From Lentisphaeria bacterium (GTDB lineage Bacteria; Verrucomicrobiota; Lentisphaeria; Victivallales; UBA1829), in the NCBI GenBank assembly GCA_017541665.1, contig JAFXYP010000026.1, positions 1 through 42,534 of the forward strand: a DNA stretch of 42,534 bases. Direction: 5' to 3'. Every line of letters begins with the position of its first letter. Within the stretch, counting starts at the first letter, position 1. The notes under the pieces were generated by a model that was not told the DNA's origin, made no database searches, and worked only from the letters and a program-made list of their open reading frames with translations. The position numbers and the translations under genes were made by a program. Of this stretch, positions 9,381-17,300 are shown piece by piece.

Positions 9381-9456
9381 AGGAATAAGATCCATAAATC
9401 CTGTAGTTTTTCAGAAACAAAGTCCATAAAACACCTTTTTTACGGGGGCTCAACAC

Positions 9457-10605
9457 ATGAAATACATAGAAAGAAATCTTGAATCCGTACTGAAAGAGAA
9501 GATGTTCGGAGGAAAGGCGCTGGTCGTCTACGGTCCGCGGCAAAGCGGCAAGACCACCATGATCCGACATCTCACCGCGGAATATGAAAAAGAAAGCATC
9601 CTCTGGTTGAACGGGGATAATCCCGATGTCCGGGCACAGATTTCCGGAATCTCCACGGACGGTTGGCGCCTTCTGCTCGGCGAAAGACGCATTCTGGTCG
9701 TTGACGAGGCACAGCACATCGAAGGGATCGGAATGGCGTTGAAGCTCGTGACGGACGAAATGCCGGAAGTACAGGTCATTGCGACCGGTTCGTCCGCATT
9801 CGAACTGAGGAACCGCATGGCCGAACCCCTTACCGGGCGCAAGTTCGAATACAGGCTGCCGCCGCTTTCCTTTGGCGAACTTGCATCAGCAAACGGGATT
9901 CTTGAGGAAAAGCTGAAGCGGGAACGCAGATTGTTGTTCGGATCCTATCCCGATGTCGTCGCGCATCCCGGCAATGAACCCGCATTGCTTTCGGAAATCG
10001 CGGAAAGCTACCTGTTCAAAGATATCTTCGCCCTGGATGGACTCCGAAAAACCGGAAACCTGGACCGTCTCGTTCGTGCGCTGGCGTTCCAAATCGGTTC
10101 CGAAGTCAGCCTCAACGAACTCGCCGGAATCGCCGGAATGGACGTCAAAACCGTGGACCGCTACATCGAATTGCTTGCCAGATGCTACATCGTACATCCG
10201 CTGGGTGCATTCAGCCGCAACCTCAGGAACGAAATCAAAAAAGGGGTCAAAGTCTATTTCTGCGACCTCGGCATCCGAAACGCCGTCATCAGCAATTTCT
10301 CCCCGCTTGCATCTCGCACGGATGCCGGGCCGATGTGGGAAAACTATCTCATCATGGAACGCGTTAAGCTCAACATCAACCGTCCGTTCCCGCCTCGACC
10401 TTTTTTCTGGCGCACACGGGCGCCGGAAAGCCGCGAGATCGATTATCTGGAAGAATCCGACGGACACCTGCGGGCATGGGAGATCAAGTCAAATCCCCGG
10501 ACGAAGACAAAATTTCCCTTGGCGTTTCAACGGGCATATCCGAATACTCCGACTGCCGTCATTACCCCGTTCAACTACGAGACATTCCTGCTGCCGGAAT
10601 CGTAA
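9457..10605 (+). CDS. ATP-binding protein, AAA_14 plus DUF4143 architecture
   Basis: A 382-aa protein of a large, poorly understood family common in anaerobes. Walker A is GPRQSGKT at 26-33, Walker B with DEAQ is at 83-86, and the sensor-like IATGSSAFEL follows. The second half is DUF4143-like, with a nuclease-like fold ending in REIDYLEESDGHLRAWEIK; the acidic/Lys pattern resembles a PD-(D/E)xK-type core. It stands alone on the plus strand, uses a GGGGG-type ribosome-binding site, and has A+T-rich flanks, as is common for mobile accessory genes of this family. Its cellular role is unknown. It faces the nfo gene convergently, with about 70 nt between them. Confidence 0.85.
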   Translation: MKYIERNLESVLKEKMFGGKALVVYGPRQSGKTTMIRHLTAEYEKESILWLNGDNPDVRAQISGISTDGWRLLLGERRILVVDEAQHIEGIGMALKLVTDEMPEVQVIATGSSAFELRNRMAEPLTGRKFEYRLPPLSFGELASANGILEEKLKRERRLLFGSYPDVVAHPGNEPALLSEIAESYLFKDIFALDGLRKTGNLDRLVRALAFQIGSEVSLNELAGIAGMDVKTVDRYIELLARCYIVHPLGAFSRNLRNEIKKGVKVYFCDLGIRNAVISNFSPLASRTDAGPMWENYLIMERVKLNINRPFPPRPFFWRTRAPESREIDYLEESDGHLRAWEIKSNPRTKTKFPLAFQRAYPNTPTAVITPFNYETFLLPES

Positions 10606-10675
10606 TGCAGGAAACAAAATCCGACCCGGGACAGGCAGGACAGACGGCATTTTCTGAAACGAAGGAGATTCCAGT

Positions 10676-11515
10676 TCAGCGGGATGCCCCTGAGGCGCGC
10701 ATGCGGGCGATCTCGGCGGCGTAGCCGTCCAGCTCGTTCGGAGTCTCAAGTTCGATCGGGAGGTCGCGCACGGGCTCCAGCGACACGAACCGCGCGAGCG
10801 CCTCGAACCCGATCTCGCCTTCGTCGAGTTTCGCATGGCGGTCCTTGTGGGATTCGAACGGCATCATGGAGTCGTTCAGGTGGATGGCCTTCAGGCGGTC
10901 CAGCCCGACGACGCGGTCAAACTCCTTCAGCACGGCTTCCGGCTCGTTCACGATGTCGTATCCGGCGCAGAAGACGTGGCAGGTGTCGAGACACACGCCC
11001 AGCAGGTCGCCGTATTTCGAACGGGAAATGATCTCCGCCAGCTCCTCGAACCGGGAACCGACTTCGGAGCCCTTGCCGGACATCGTCTCCAGCAGGACCA
11101 CCGGCTTCAAATCCCGGTCCATGACCAGGTCCAGCGTCTCCGCGATCAGCTCGATGCCTCGTTCCACGCCCTGCCCCACGTGGCTGCCGGGGTGGAAATT
11201 GTAGTAGATGCGTTCCACTGGAAACCGGTCCAACAGCTCCAGATCGCTCCGCATGACCTCCCGCGCGAACCGCAGGGTATTTTCCGCCGCCGCGCACGGG
11301 TTCAATGTGTACGGGGCATGCGCGACTGCCGGAGCGAACTCGTGTTCCCGGAGAAATGCGCCGAGCTCGGCGAGTTCCTCGTCCGAGGGCACGCGTCCCG
11401 AACCGCCGCGCGGATTGCGCGTGAAAAACTGGAACGTATCGGCTCCAATCCGGAGCGCGTCCGCGCAGAGCTGGCGGTAGCCGCCCGCCACGGACAAATG
11501 GCTGCCTATGTGCAT
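10676..11515 (-). CDS. nfo: Endonuclease IV (AP endonuclease, Nfo)
   Basis: Zinc-dependent apurinic/apyrimidinic endonuclease of base-excision repair, a TIM-barrel protein of 279 aa (E. coli Nfo is about 285). All nine expected metal ligands can be aligned: His66, His108, Glu143, Asp177, His180, His212, Asp225, His227 and Glu256, within motifs such as CLDTCH, IHLND and DRH. I chose the start at 11515 (MHIGSHLS), because Nfo proteins begin exactly there and GAAAGGG precedes it; an in-frame ATG 55 codons upstream is not family-like. It appears monocistronic. I see no clear -10/-35 pair upstream. Confidence 0.95.
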   Translation of the reverse strand: MHIGSHLSVAGGYRQLCADALRIGADTFQFFTRNPRGGSGRVPSDEELAELGAFLREHEFAPAVAHAPYTLNPCAAAENTLRFAREVMRSDLELLDRFPVERIYYNFHPGSHVGQGVERGIELIAETLDLVMDRDLKPVVLLETMSGKGSEVGSRFEELAEIISRSKYGDLLGVCLDTCHVFCAGYDIVNEPEAVLKEFDRVVGLDRLKAIHLNDSMMPFESHKDRHAKLDEGEIGFEALARFVSLEPVRDLPIELETPNELDGYAAEIARMRASGASR

Positions 11516-11621
11516 GGTTCCCTTTCCAGAATGACTTAAAATGACTTCAAAATGTTCCGGGGCCGGAGAGCTGTCGCCCGCGCCGGGCAGGACGGACTGA
11601 CGCGTCGCGGACGTCCCCGGC

Positions 11622-11664
11622 AGGAAAAACAAAGGAAGACAGCGGGGATGACCCGCCGTCTTCC
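11622..11664 (-). terminator. Rho-independent terminator of the pseudopilin gene
   Basis: A hairpin at 11634-11664 pairs GGAAGAC and GCGGG with their complements around one A/C mismatch, with a 5-nt loop. On the minus strand it is followed by TTTGTTTTT. It lies about 60 nt behind the pseudopilin stop. Confidence 0.85.
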
Positions 11665-11720
11665 GTGAGATGCTTCGCAATGAGCGGTGAAAACACCGCC
11701 TGAATCAAGCGCAGAGCCGA

Positions 11721-12314
11721 TTATTTCGGAGCAGACTGAGCCTTGTAGGTGCCGATGGTCGGAGTCTTGGACTTGGTGAAGTTGCAGAAGGTCTCATCCT
11801 TCGGCCACTTCTCGGTCTTGCTCTTGCCGTTCGCAACGCCGACGGAACCGTCGCCGCGGACGAAACGACCGGTGGTGGCGTGATTGTCTTCACCGTCGCA
11901 GGAGACGGGGGACAGGGTGGCGCTGCCGCCCATCAGGCCGTTGCACCAGTCATAGGAGACATACTTTCCGAGCGGGGTATTGATCTTCTGCGCGGAGCCG
12001 CCGACGGACGGGCAGAGATAGCCCTTCGGGTCGATCAGGAGGTCCTGCTTGCGGAGGAGGTCGAGAGCATCGCCGCTCTGGTCATTGAGGAACGTGCCCT
12101 TGGTGCCGCTGATCTGCGGATAGGCATCGTCAAAGCTCATGGCATACTGGAAGAACGCTTTGCCGATCTGGGAAAGCTTGCTGGTGCAGTCTGCCTGTTT
12201 GGCTTTTTCCTTGGCCTGGTTGAGGGCGGGGAGGAGCATGCCGGCGAGGATGGCGATGATCGCGATCACGACGAGGAGCTCGATCAGGGTGAAACCTTTT
12301 TCTTTTTGTTTCAT
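11721..12314 (-). CDS. Prepilin-type N-terminal cleavage/methylation protein (orphan pseudopilin)
   Basis: A 197-aa secreted or envelope protein. The N-terminus is a textbook class III signal: basic leader MKQKEKG, cleavage after Gly7, FTLIE with Glu at mature +5, then a hydrophobic helix to about residue 30. The rest is a globular domain ending in a G/D-rich region ([20 protein letters not shown], residues about 140-160) like the DUF1559-type pseudopilins that are strongly expanded in Planctomycetes and Lentisphaerae. No prepilin peptidase, secretion ATPase or other pilin gene is nearby. With its own strong promoter and terminator it is monocistronic and probably well expressed. Whether it forms a filament is unknown. 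Confidence 0.9.
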   Translation of the reverse strand: MKQKEKGFTLIELLVVIAIIAILAGMLLPALNQAKEKAKQADCTSKLSQIGKAFFQYAMSFDDAYPQISGTKGTFLNDQSGDALDLLRKQDLLIDPKGYLCPSVGGSAQKINTPLGKYVSYDWCNGLMGGSATLSPVSCDGEDNHATTGRFVRGDGSVGVANGKSKTEKWPKDETFCNFTKSKTPTIGTYKAQSAPK

Positions 12315-12392
12315 GACGTTGTGTCCTTTATGGTTGGTTGTGAAACAAGATTGTTATGACGAAACTGTATGAATCGAAAGAATGCACCTATT

Positions 12393-12421
12393 ATTATACC
12401 CCATGACCCGAAAAAAAGCAA
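12393..12421 (-). promoter_or_regulatory. Promoter of the pseudopilin gene
   Basis: Minus-strand TTGCTT (12416-12421), 17-nt spacer, TATAAT (12393-12398, perfect -10 consensus). The 5'UTR is about 75 nt. Confidence 0.75.
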
Positions 12422-12447
12422 GAGGGAAAAGAGGATGGGACGCGTTT

Positions 12448-12480
12448 TTTTTGAAAAAAAATCGGTTTTTCGATTATTTT
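12448..12480 (-). terminator. Possible terminator of tsaD-gph
   Basis: Just after the gph stop, AATCG and CGATT flank a short A-rich loop, and the minus-strand sequence continues into a T tract. The stem is only 5 bp plus A:T extensions beyond a mismatch, so this is a weak call. Confidence 0.4.
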
Positions 12481-12482
12481 TC

Positions 12483-13127
12483 CTATTTTGCATCGATTAT
12501 CGACCTTTTCACGGCATCGAACGAATCGCATGTCGCATCCGGCTGATTTTTGTCCGGCGCACCATATCCGTAACTGCAATATGCGGTCCGGAATCCGGCG
12601 GCACGCCCCGCGTCGATGTCCGTCCAGTTGTCGCCGACCATCCACGAGAAAGCGGCGTCCGCACCAGTCTTTTTCAATATATGATAAAGGGCTTCCGGCT
12701 CCGGTTTCAGCGCAAACCCGGAATCCGCCCCGACGACCACCGGGAAAAAGTCATCGATGCCGAGTCCCTTCAGGATGAAGAGCGTGGACGCATGGGGCTT
12801 GTTCGTGAAGACAGCCAGGCGGTATCCGGCGGACCGCAGAGACTCCAGTCCGTCCGGGACGCCGGGATAAAGGCGCGTCTCGTCGATGAGGCGCGTGTCG
12901 TATTCGCGGCGGTAGCGCAGGAATGCCTCGTCCAAATCAATCCCCGGAGCATCGGCAAGCGCCCGCGCCACCAGCACCCGCGCGCCGTTGCCGACCATGC
13001 GGACGACGGAATCACGGGGAAGCGGTTTCAGGCTGAAGGATTTGCGCATGCGGTTGACGGCGGCGCCGATGTCTCCGGCGGAGTCGATCAGGGTGCCGTC
13101 CATGTCGAACGCGACGACGGCATTCAC
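12483..13127 (-). CDS. HAD-family phosphatase, phosphoglycolate phosphatase-like
   Basis: A 214-aa cytoplasmic HAD hydrolase. Motif I is AFDMDGTLIDS (nucleophile Asp8, acid/base Asp10), followed by a helical cap, motif II FTNKPH, and motif III/IV KPEPEALYHILKK then MVGDNWTDIDAG. This is the Gph/PGP subgroup, but the substrate cannot be fixed from sequence. The most likely start is GTG at 13127: it overlaps the tsaD stop by 4 nt (GTGA), and the nearby ATG is out of frame. An ORF extends 35 codons further upstream, but entirely over tsaD. A cis-acting house-cleaning role is possible. Confidence 0.85.
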   Translation of the reverse strand: MNAVVAFDMDGTLIDSAGDIGAAVNRMRKSFSLKPLPRDSVVRMVGNGARVLVARALADAPGIDLDEAFLRYRREYDTRLIDETRLYPGVPDGLESLRSAGYRLAVFTNKPHASTLFILKGLGIDDFFPVVVGADSGFALKPEPEALYHILKKTGADAAFSWMVGDNWTDIDAGRAAGFRTAYCSYGYGAPDKNQPDATCDSFDAVKRSIIDAK

Positions 13128-14212
13128 GGCAGGGCCTTGTCGAACCAGATCGGGATGGTCTGGTTCAGGGGAAGACGCGCCTGTGCGTCGAGTCCGGGCT
13201 GCGCGGTCACGCCGCGTTTCCAGTAATGCCACCCCAGGCCGCCGACCATGGCGGCATTGTCCGTGCAGTATTTCTTGAGCGGAAGAACGGCGCGGTACCG
13301 GGCAGGGACCGTGGCCTGGAAGCGTTCGCGAAGCGCGCCGTTGCAGGCGACGCCGCCGGCAAGCACGATGGACCGGACGTCGAAATATTGCGCGGCGTCA
13401 AACGCCTTTCTGCACAGCACGTCCACGATGGCCTCCTGGTAGGACGCCAGGATGTCGAACAGCACCTGGTCACGGATGTTCTCCACGCCGCCGAGGTTTT
13501 TCACATGGTAGAGCAGAGCGGTCTTCACGCCGCTGAAACTGAAGTGGAAGCGATTTTCCGGCGCGACGGCCCTGCCCGACGCGGGGGTCAGCGAACGCGG
13601 GAAGTTCACCGCGTGGGGGTCGCCCTGTTTCGCGAGGCGTTCGATCACGGGGCCGCCGGGGTAGCCCAGGTCCAGGATCTTCGCCGCTTTGTCGAAGGCC
13701 TCGCCCGCGGCATCGTCGAGCGTGGTCCCCGCGAGCGTCATCTTCCCGTCGCGCCCGACCACGACCAGCGCGGTATGGCCGCCGGACACGACGACCGCGA
13801 GCATCGGGAAGAGGTCCGGGTCGCCGAATTCGATGGAATCCTGTTCGAGGAACGCCCCGTAGATGTGCGCGGAGAAATGGTTGATCGGGATCAGCGGAAG
13901 TTTGTGCGAGGCGGCGATCCCCTTGGCGAAATTGAGGCCGACCAGCAGGGCGGGGATCAGGCCGGGCGCATGCGTCACGGCAACGGCGTCCAGGTCGTCG
14001 AGCGTCACGCCCGCCGTCTTCAGCGCCTCGTTCAGGGTCGGGCAGACCGCGGTCAGATGAGCGCGTGCGGCGAGCTCCGGGATCACGCCGCCGTAAGGAG
14101 CGTGCTTGGCGATCTGGGACGCCACCGCGTTGGACAGGACGTTCCGTCCGTCCTCCACGACCGCCGCGGCGGTCTCGTCGCAGCTGGATTCGATTCCCAA
14201 AATCAGGCTCAT
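13124..14212 (-). CDS. tsaD: tRNA N6-adenosine threonylcarbamoyltransferase TsaD
   Basis: Transfers the threonylcarbamoyl group to A37 of ANN-decoding tRNAs with TsaB/TsaE; cytoplasmic, essential in most bacteria. It is 362 aa from the start MSLILGIESSCDET, which matches the family start and has GAGG upstream; a further in-frame ATG at 14275 lies on the promoter. The metal-binding HxxxH is NHFSAH (His112, His116), and the conserved TDNAAMVGG occurs near the C-terminus. It is followed by the coupled HAD phosphatase gene. Confidence 0.96.
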   Translation of the reverse strand: MSLILGIESSCDETAAAVVEDGRNVLSNAVASQIAKHAPYGGVIPELAARAHLTAVCPTLNEALKTAGVTLDDLDAVAVTHAPGLIPALLVGLNFAKGIAASHKLPLIPINHFSAHIYGAFLEQDSIEFGDPDLFPMLAVVVSGGHTALVVVGRDGKMTLAGTTLDDAAGEAFDKAAKILDLGYPGGPVIERLAKQGDPHAVNFPRSLTPASGRAVAPENRFHFSFSGVKTALLYHVKNLGGVENIRDQVLFDILASYQEAIVDVLCRKAFDAAQYFDVRSIVLAGGVACNGALRERFQATVPARYRAVLPLKKYCTDNAAMVGGLGWHYWKRGVTAQPGLDAQARLPLNQTIPIWFDKALP

Positions 14213-14277
14213 TGTTCTGCCTCGCGTTTTTCCAATACTGTAAAATGGTTGCGGTCCGCATGCATAAGTAACCAATT

Positions 14278-14306
14278 AATATAGCATTTGCGGGAGCCGA
14301 AATCAA
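14278..14306 (-). promoter_or_regulatory. Promoter of tsaD-gph
   Basis: Minus-strand TTGATT (14301-14306), 17-nt spacer, TATATT (14278-14283). It is sandwiched between the tsaD start and the terminator of the AIDA-repeat gene. Confidence 0.75.
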
Positions 14307-14316
14307 GTGCGCAGTA

Positions 14317-14350
14317 GAAAAAAGCCCCCGGACCGCGGATGGTCCGGGGG
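14317..14350 (-). terminator. Rho-independent terminator of the AIDA-repeat gene
   Basis: A perfect 10-bp stem (CCCCCGGACC with GGTCCGGGGG, 14325-14350) with a 6-nt loop. On the minus strand it is followed by CTTTTTTCT. Confidence 0.92.
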
Positions 14351-14379
14351 ATACGGTCCTTTTATTATGAGGCGGCGGA

Positions 14380-17300
14380 TTACGCCAGCGCGAGATTCTG
14401 CCAGACGGAGACTTCGTCCAGTTCCGCGAGGGAGGACGCTGCCGCGCCGGCGAGCGCATCGGATTCCGCGGCATACTGGCCGAAGCTCAGATCATCCGTC
14501 AGGCTCAGCGCGGCGGTCTCCGGCATGGCGAGCGCGGCGCCATCCGAGCCTTCAGGCGTGAACGTCGCCGTGACGTTGTAGAACACCTCGGCGCCGTTCT
14601 TCGATCCGACGGACTGCACCGAGACGAAATACTTCACGTCGTCGGAGGTGGCGTCCCTGATCGCGATCGCCTTCTTGAGCGTTGCATCCTCGACATACCC
14701 GGCCTTCCTGTCGATCGTGATCGTCCCGGACGCCAGACTCTTCTGCGTCCAGGTGACCTTTTCACCCCGGACGACTTTGGTGAGGCTGTAGACCGTAAAC
14801 TTCAGGTTCTGGCTGGCGTTCTTCACGGAGCACTTGCTGAAGGCGTCGACCGAGAAGGCGAGAGTCCCCGCCGAAGTCAGTTTAATCTCCGCATAGTCGT
14901 ACTCGTCCCCGAAGCCGACGAAATTGTTGAAAGTCACGTCGTTCCCGTCTATATTTACCATGGCCTCGAATGTGCCAGCCTCAAGGCAAATCGGATTGGC
15001 GCCGGAGACGATGTCGTTCGATTTGAGGCTCGTGTTGTAGTTCGCGGCGTCGGTCTTCTTGTTGTACAGCCAGCCGTTCGTGCCGTCGTCGGAATCGACG
15101 TAAAACGTGCTTGCGCTGCTGTTCACCGTGACGTTGTAGTACGCCTCTCCGCCGGTCTTCGCGTTCGTGGACTGCACGGAGATGTAGTACACGCCGGTCT
15201 GCCCGTCCGAATTGTTCGCGGGGAGTTTGCAGGCGGCGGTGTCGATCTTGTAGAGACCGGTGGTCTTGTCGAGCTTGAGCGCGGTCGTCTGGAGTTTCTT
15301 CTCCGTGTATTTTTGCGTCTTCTCGTTGTAATCGATCCTGGAGATCACGACCTTCGCCTTGTCCGTGGCGGTGATGCTGAAGCTCAGCAGCATGGGCGAA
15401 GTCAGCACGAGCCGCCTGTAGTCGGCGGCGTCGCCGAACCCGACGAAGTTGTTGAATTCGACCACGTTTTTCTGAAGGTCGGTGTGGGTGTGGTGGATGC
15501 CCTCGTCGTCGACCTGGATTTTCGCGGTGAGGGAATTCACGCTCACCGGGAGGAAGGTCATGGCAACCCTGTAATTCCGCTCGCCTGCCTTGTTGCACAG
15601 CCAGTCGTCGAGGTTGTCGTCGCCGTCGGAATAGTAGTGCGTCTGCTCCTTGCCCTTCACGACCTTGTTGTTGACCTCGACGTTGTAGAATGCGCTGCCG
15701 GGGTTCGTCCTCGCGTTGGCGTTGGTCGACTGCACGGAGATGAAGTAGCCCGAACCGCTGAGGGTGCGGTCGAGCAGGAGGGACTTCGTGTCGACCGTGT
15801 AGACCTTGGCGTCCTTGTCCCACTTGAGCGCGGTCGTCTGGACCGCCTTGCGGGTGTACGTCGTTTCGCCCTCGCTGTTCGACCCCGTTGCGACGACGCT
15901 GTAGATCGTGACCTTCGCCTTGTCCGTGGCGGTGACGGTCAGGCTCACCTTCGCGGCATTGTTCAGCGTGAGCATCGCGAAGTCGTACTCGTCGACCAGG
16001 ACTTCGCCTTCCGCGTTCGTGCCCTTGCCGACGAAATTGTGCCACTCCTTGCCCCATTCCTCGTCCACGACCTTGACCGAATTCGGGCTGTCGAGCAGGA
16101 CCTCAGGATTCATCATGCCGGCATACAGGTAGTTCATGTTGAATTCGTACACGGCAGCGTCCAGCGTTTTCTTCTTCTTGTCGAAGGGATCCTTGTTCCA
16201 CCCCTTGTCCGGGCCGTCGTCGTGCGTCACCGGGGTGTCGCCGACCGTCAGGACCAGGTCGTTGTCCGCGAGGGTGAGCGTGGCGTAGACGCCCTCCCGA
16301 ATCTCCAGTGACTCGCCGGCCTTCAGCGCGCCGAGCTCCGTGCCGAATTCGGCGTCCACGACCGTCATCGTGCCGGCGAACCCCTCCGCTCCGGAGGCGA
16401 ACGTGTAGTCGCCGAGCGCCTGCGTTTCGGGTGCGATGACGATCCGGTAGTCCGGGTTCCCGTCGATTCCGCTCAGGTCGCCGACCATGATGCGCGTGCC
16501 GGGGTTGAGGCCGTTCAGGTCGAAATACAGCTGTCCGCCGTCGTCGAAGGTGACATCCCCGGCGAGGACGCCGCCTGTGGCGACGTCCAGCCGTCCGCCT
16601 TTCCTGACCGTGACGGTGGAGGCCGAACCGCCGGCGGTGACATGGAGTGTGCCGGTCGACTCGATGATGGTGTCATAAGCCTTGCCCTCGATGGTCACGG
16701 CGGCGCCCGATTCCACCGTGGTGTCGTAGGCGCTGCCGCCGTTGTAGACGGTCATGGAGCCGCCGCTGGTGACCAGCGTGGTGGATGCCACGCCATTCCC
16801 CCAGATCGCCATGCTGCCGGTCTCCTTCACCGTGTTGTGGAACGCCGAGGTCTTGTAGCCGACGTCGAACGCGCCGCCGTCGGAGACCACAGTTTCGGAT
16901 GCGTATGCGCTCTCATAGAGATAGAAGCTGCCGCCCGAATGCACGTTCGTGCGGACCGCCGAGGCGATGCCGTTATGGCCGGACACATACAATTCTCCGC
17001 ATTCGAAGACCTCGGTATCGTTCACGATGCCGCCCTGGTAGACGTCCATTTCCGACCAGGTGCCGGAGTTGTTCGGATCCGGGACGCCCCTGATGACCGT
17101 GCGGTTCGCGACCGTGTTGGAGTGGACCGTGGCGCTATTGCCGGCCTCGAGTTTCAGGTCATTGATCGTGTTGGCCTCGAACGTGATCTTCAAATCGTTA
17201 TTGTAATCACTGTAATAGAATGCGCCGCCGTTTTCGGTGACCGTCGCGGTGGCTTTCCCGGAATAAAACGCCGCTGTACCGCCGGCGTTGACCGTCAGAG

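Larger units (their letters stand above)
9155..9456. other. Divergent intergenic region between pfp and the DUF4143 ATPase gene
   Basis: A 302-nt A+T-rich stretch separating two divergently read genes. It holds the pfp promoter on the minus strand and a promoter for the plus-strand ATPase gene. Between them I see A/T tracts but no ORF, convincing hairpin or RNA gene. The motif CCATAAA occurs twice, just upstream of the ATPase gene. Confidence 0.6.
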
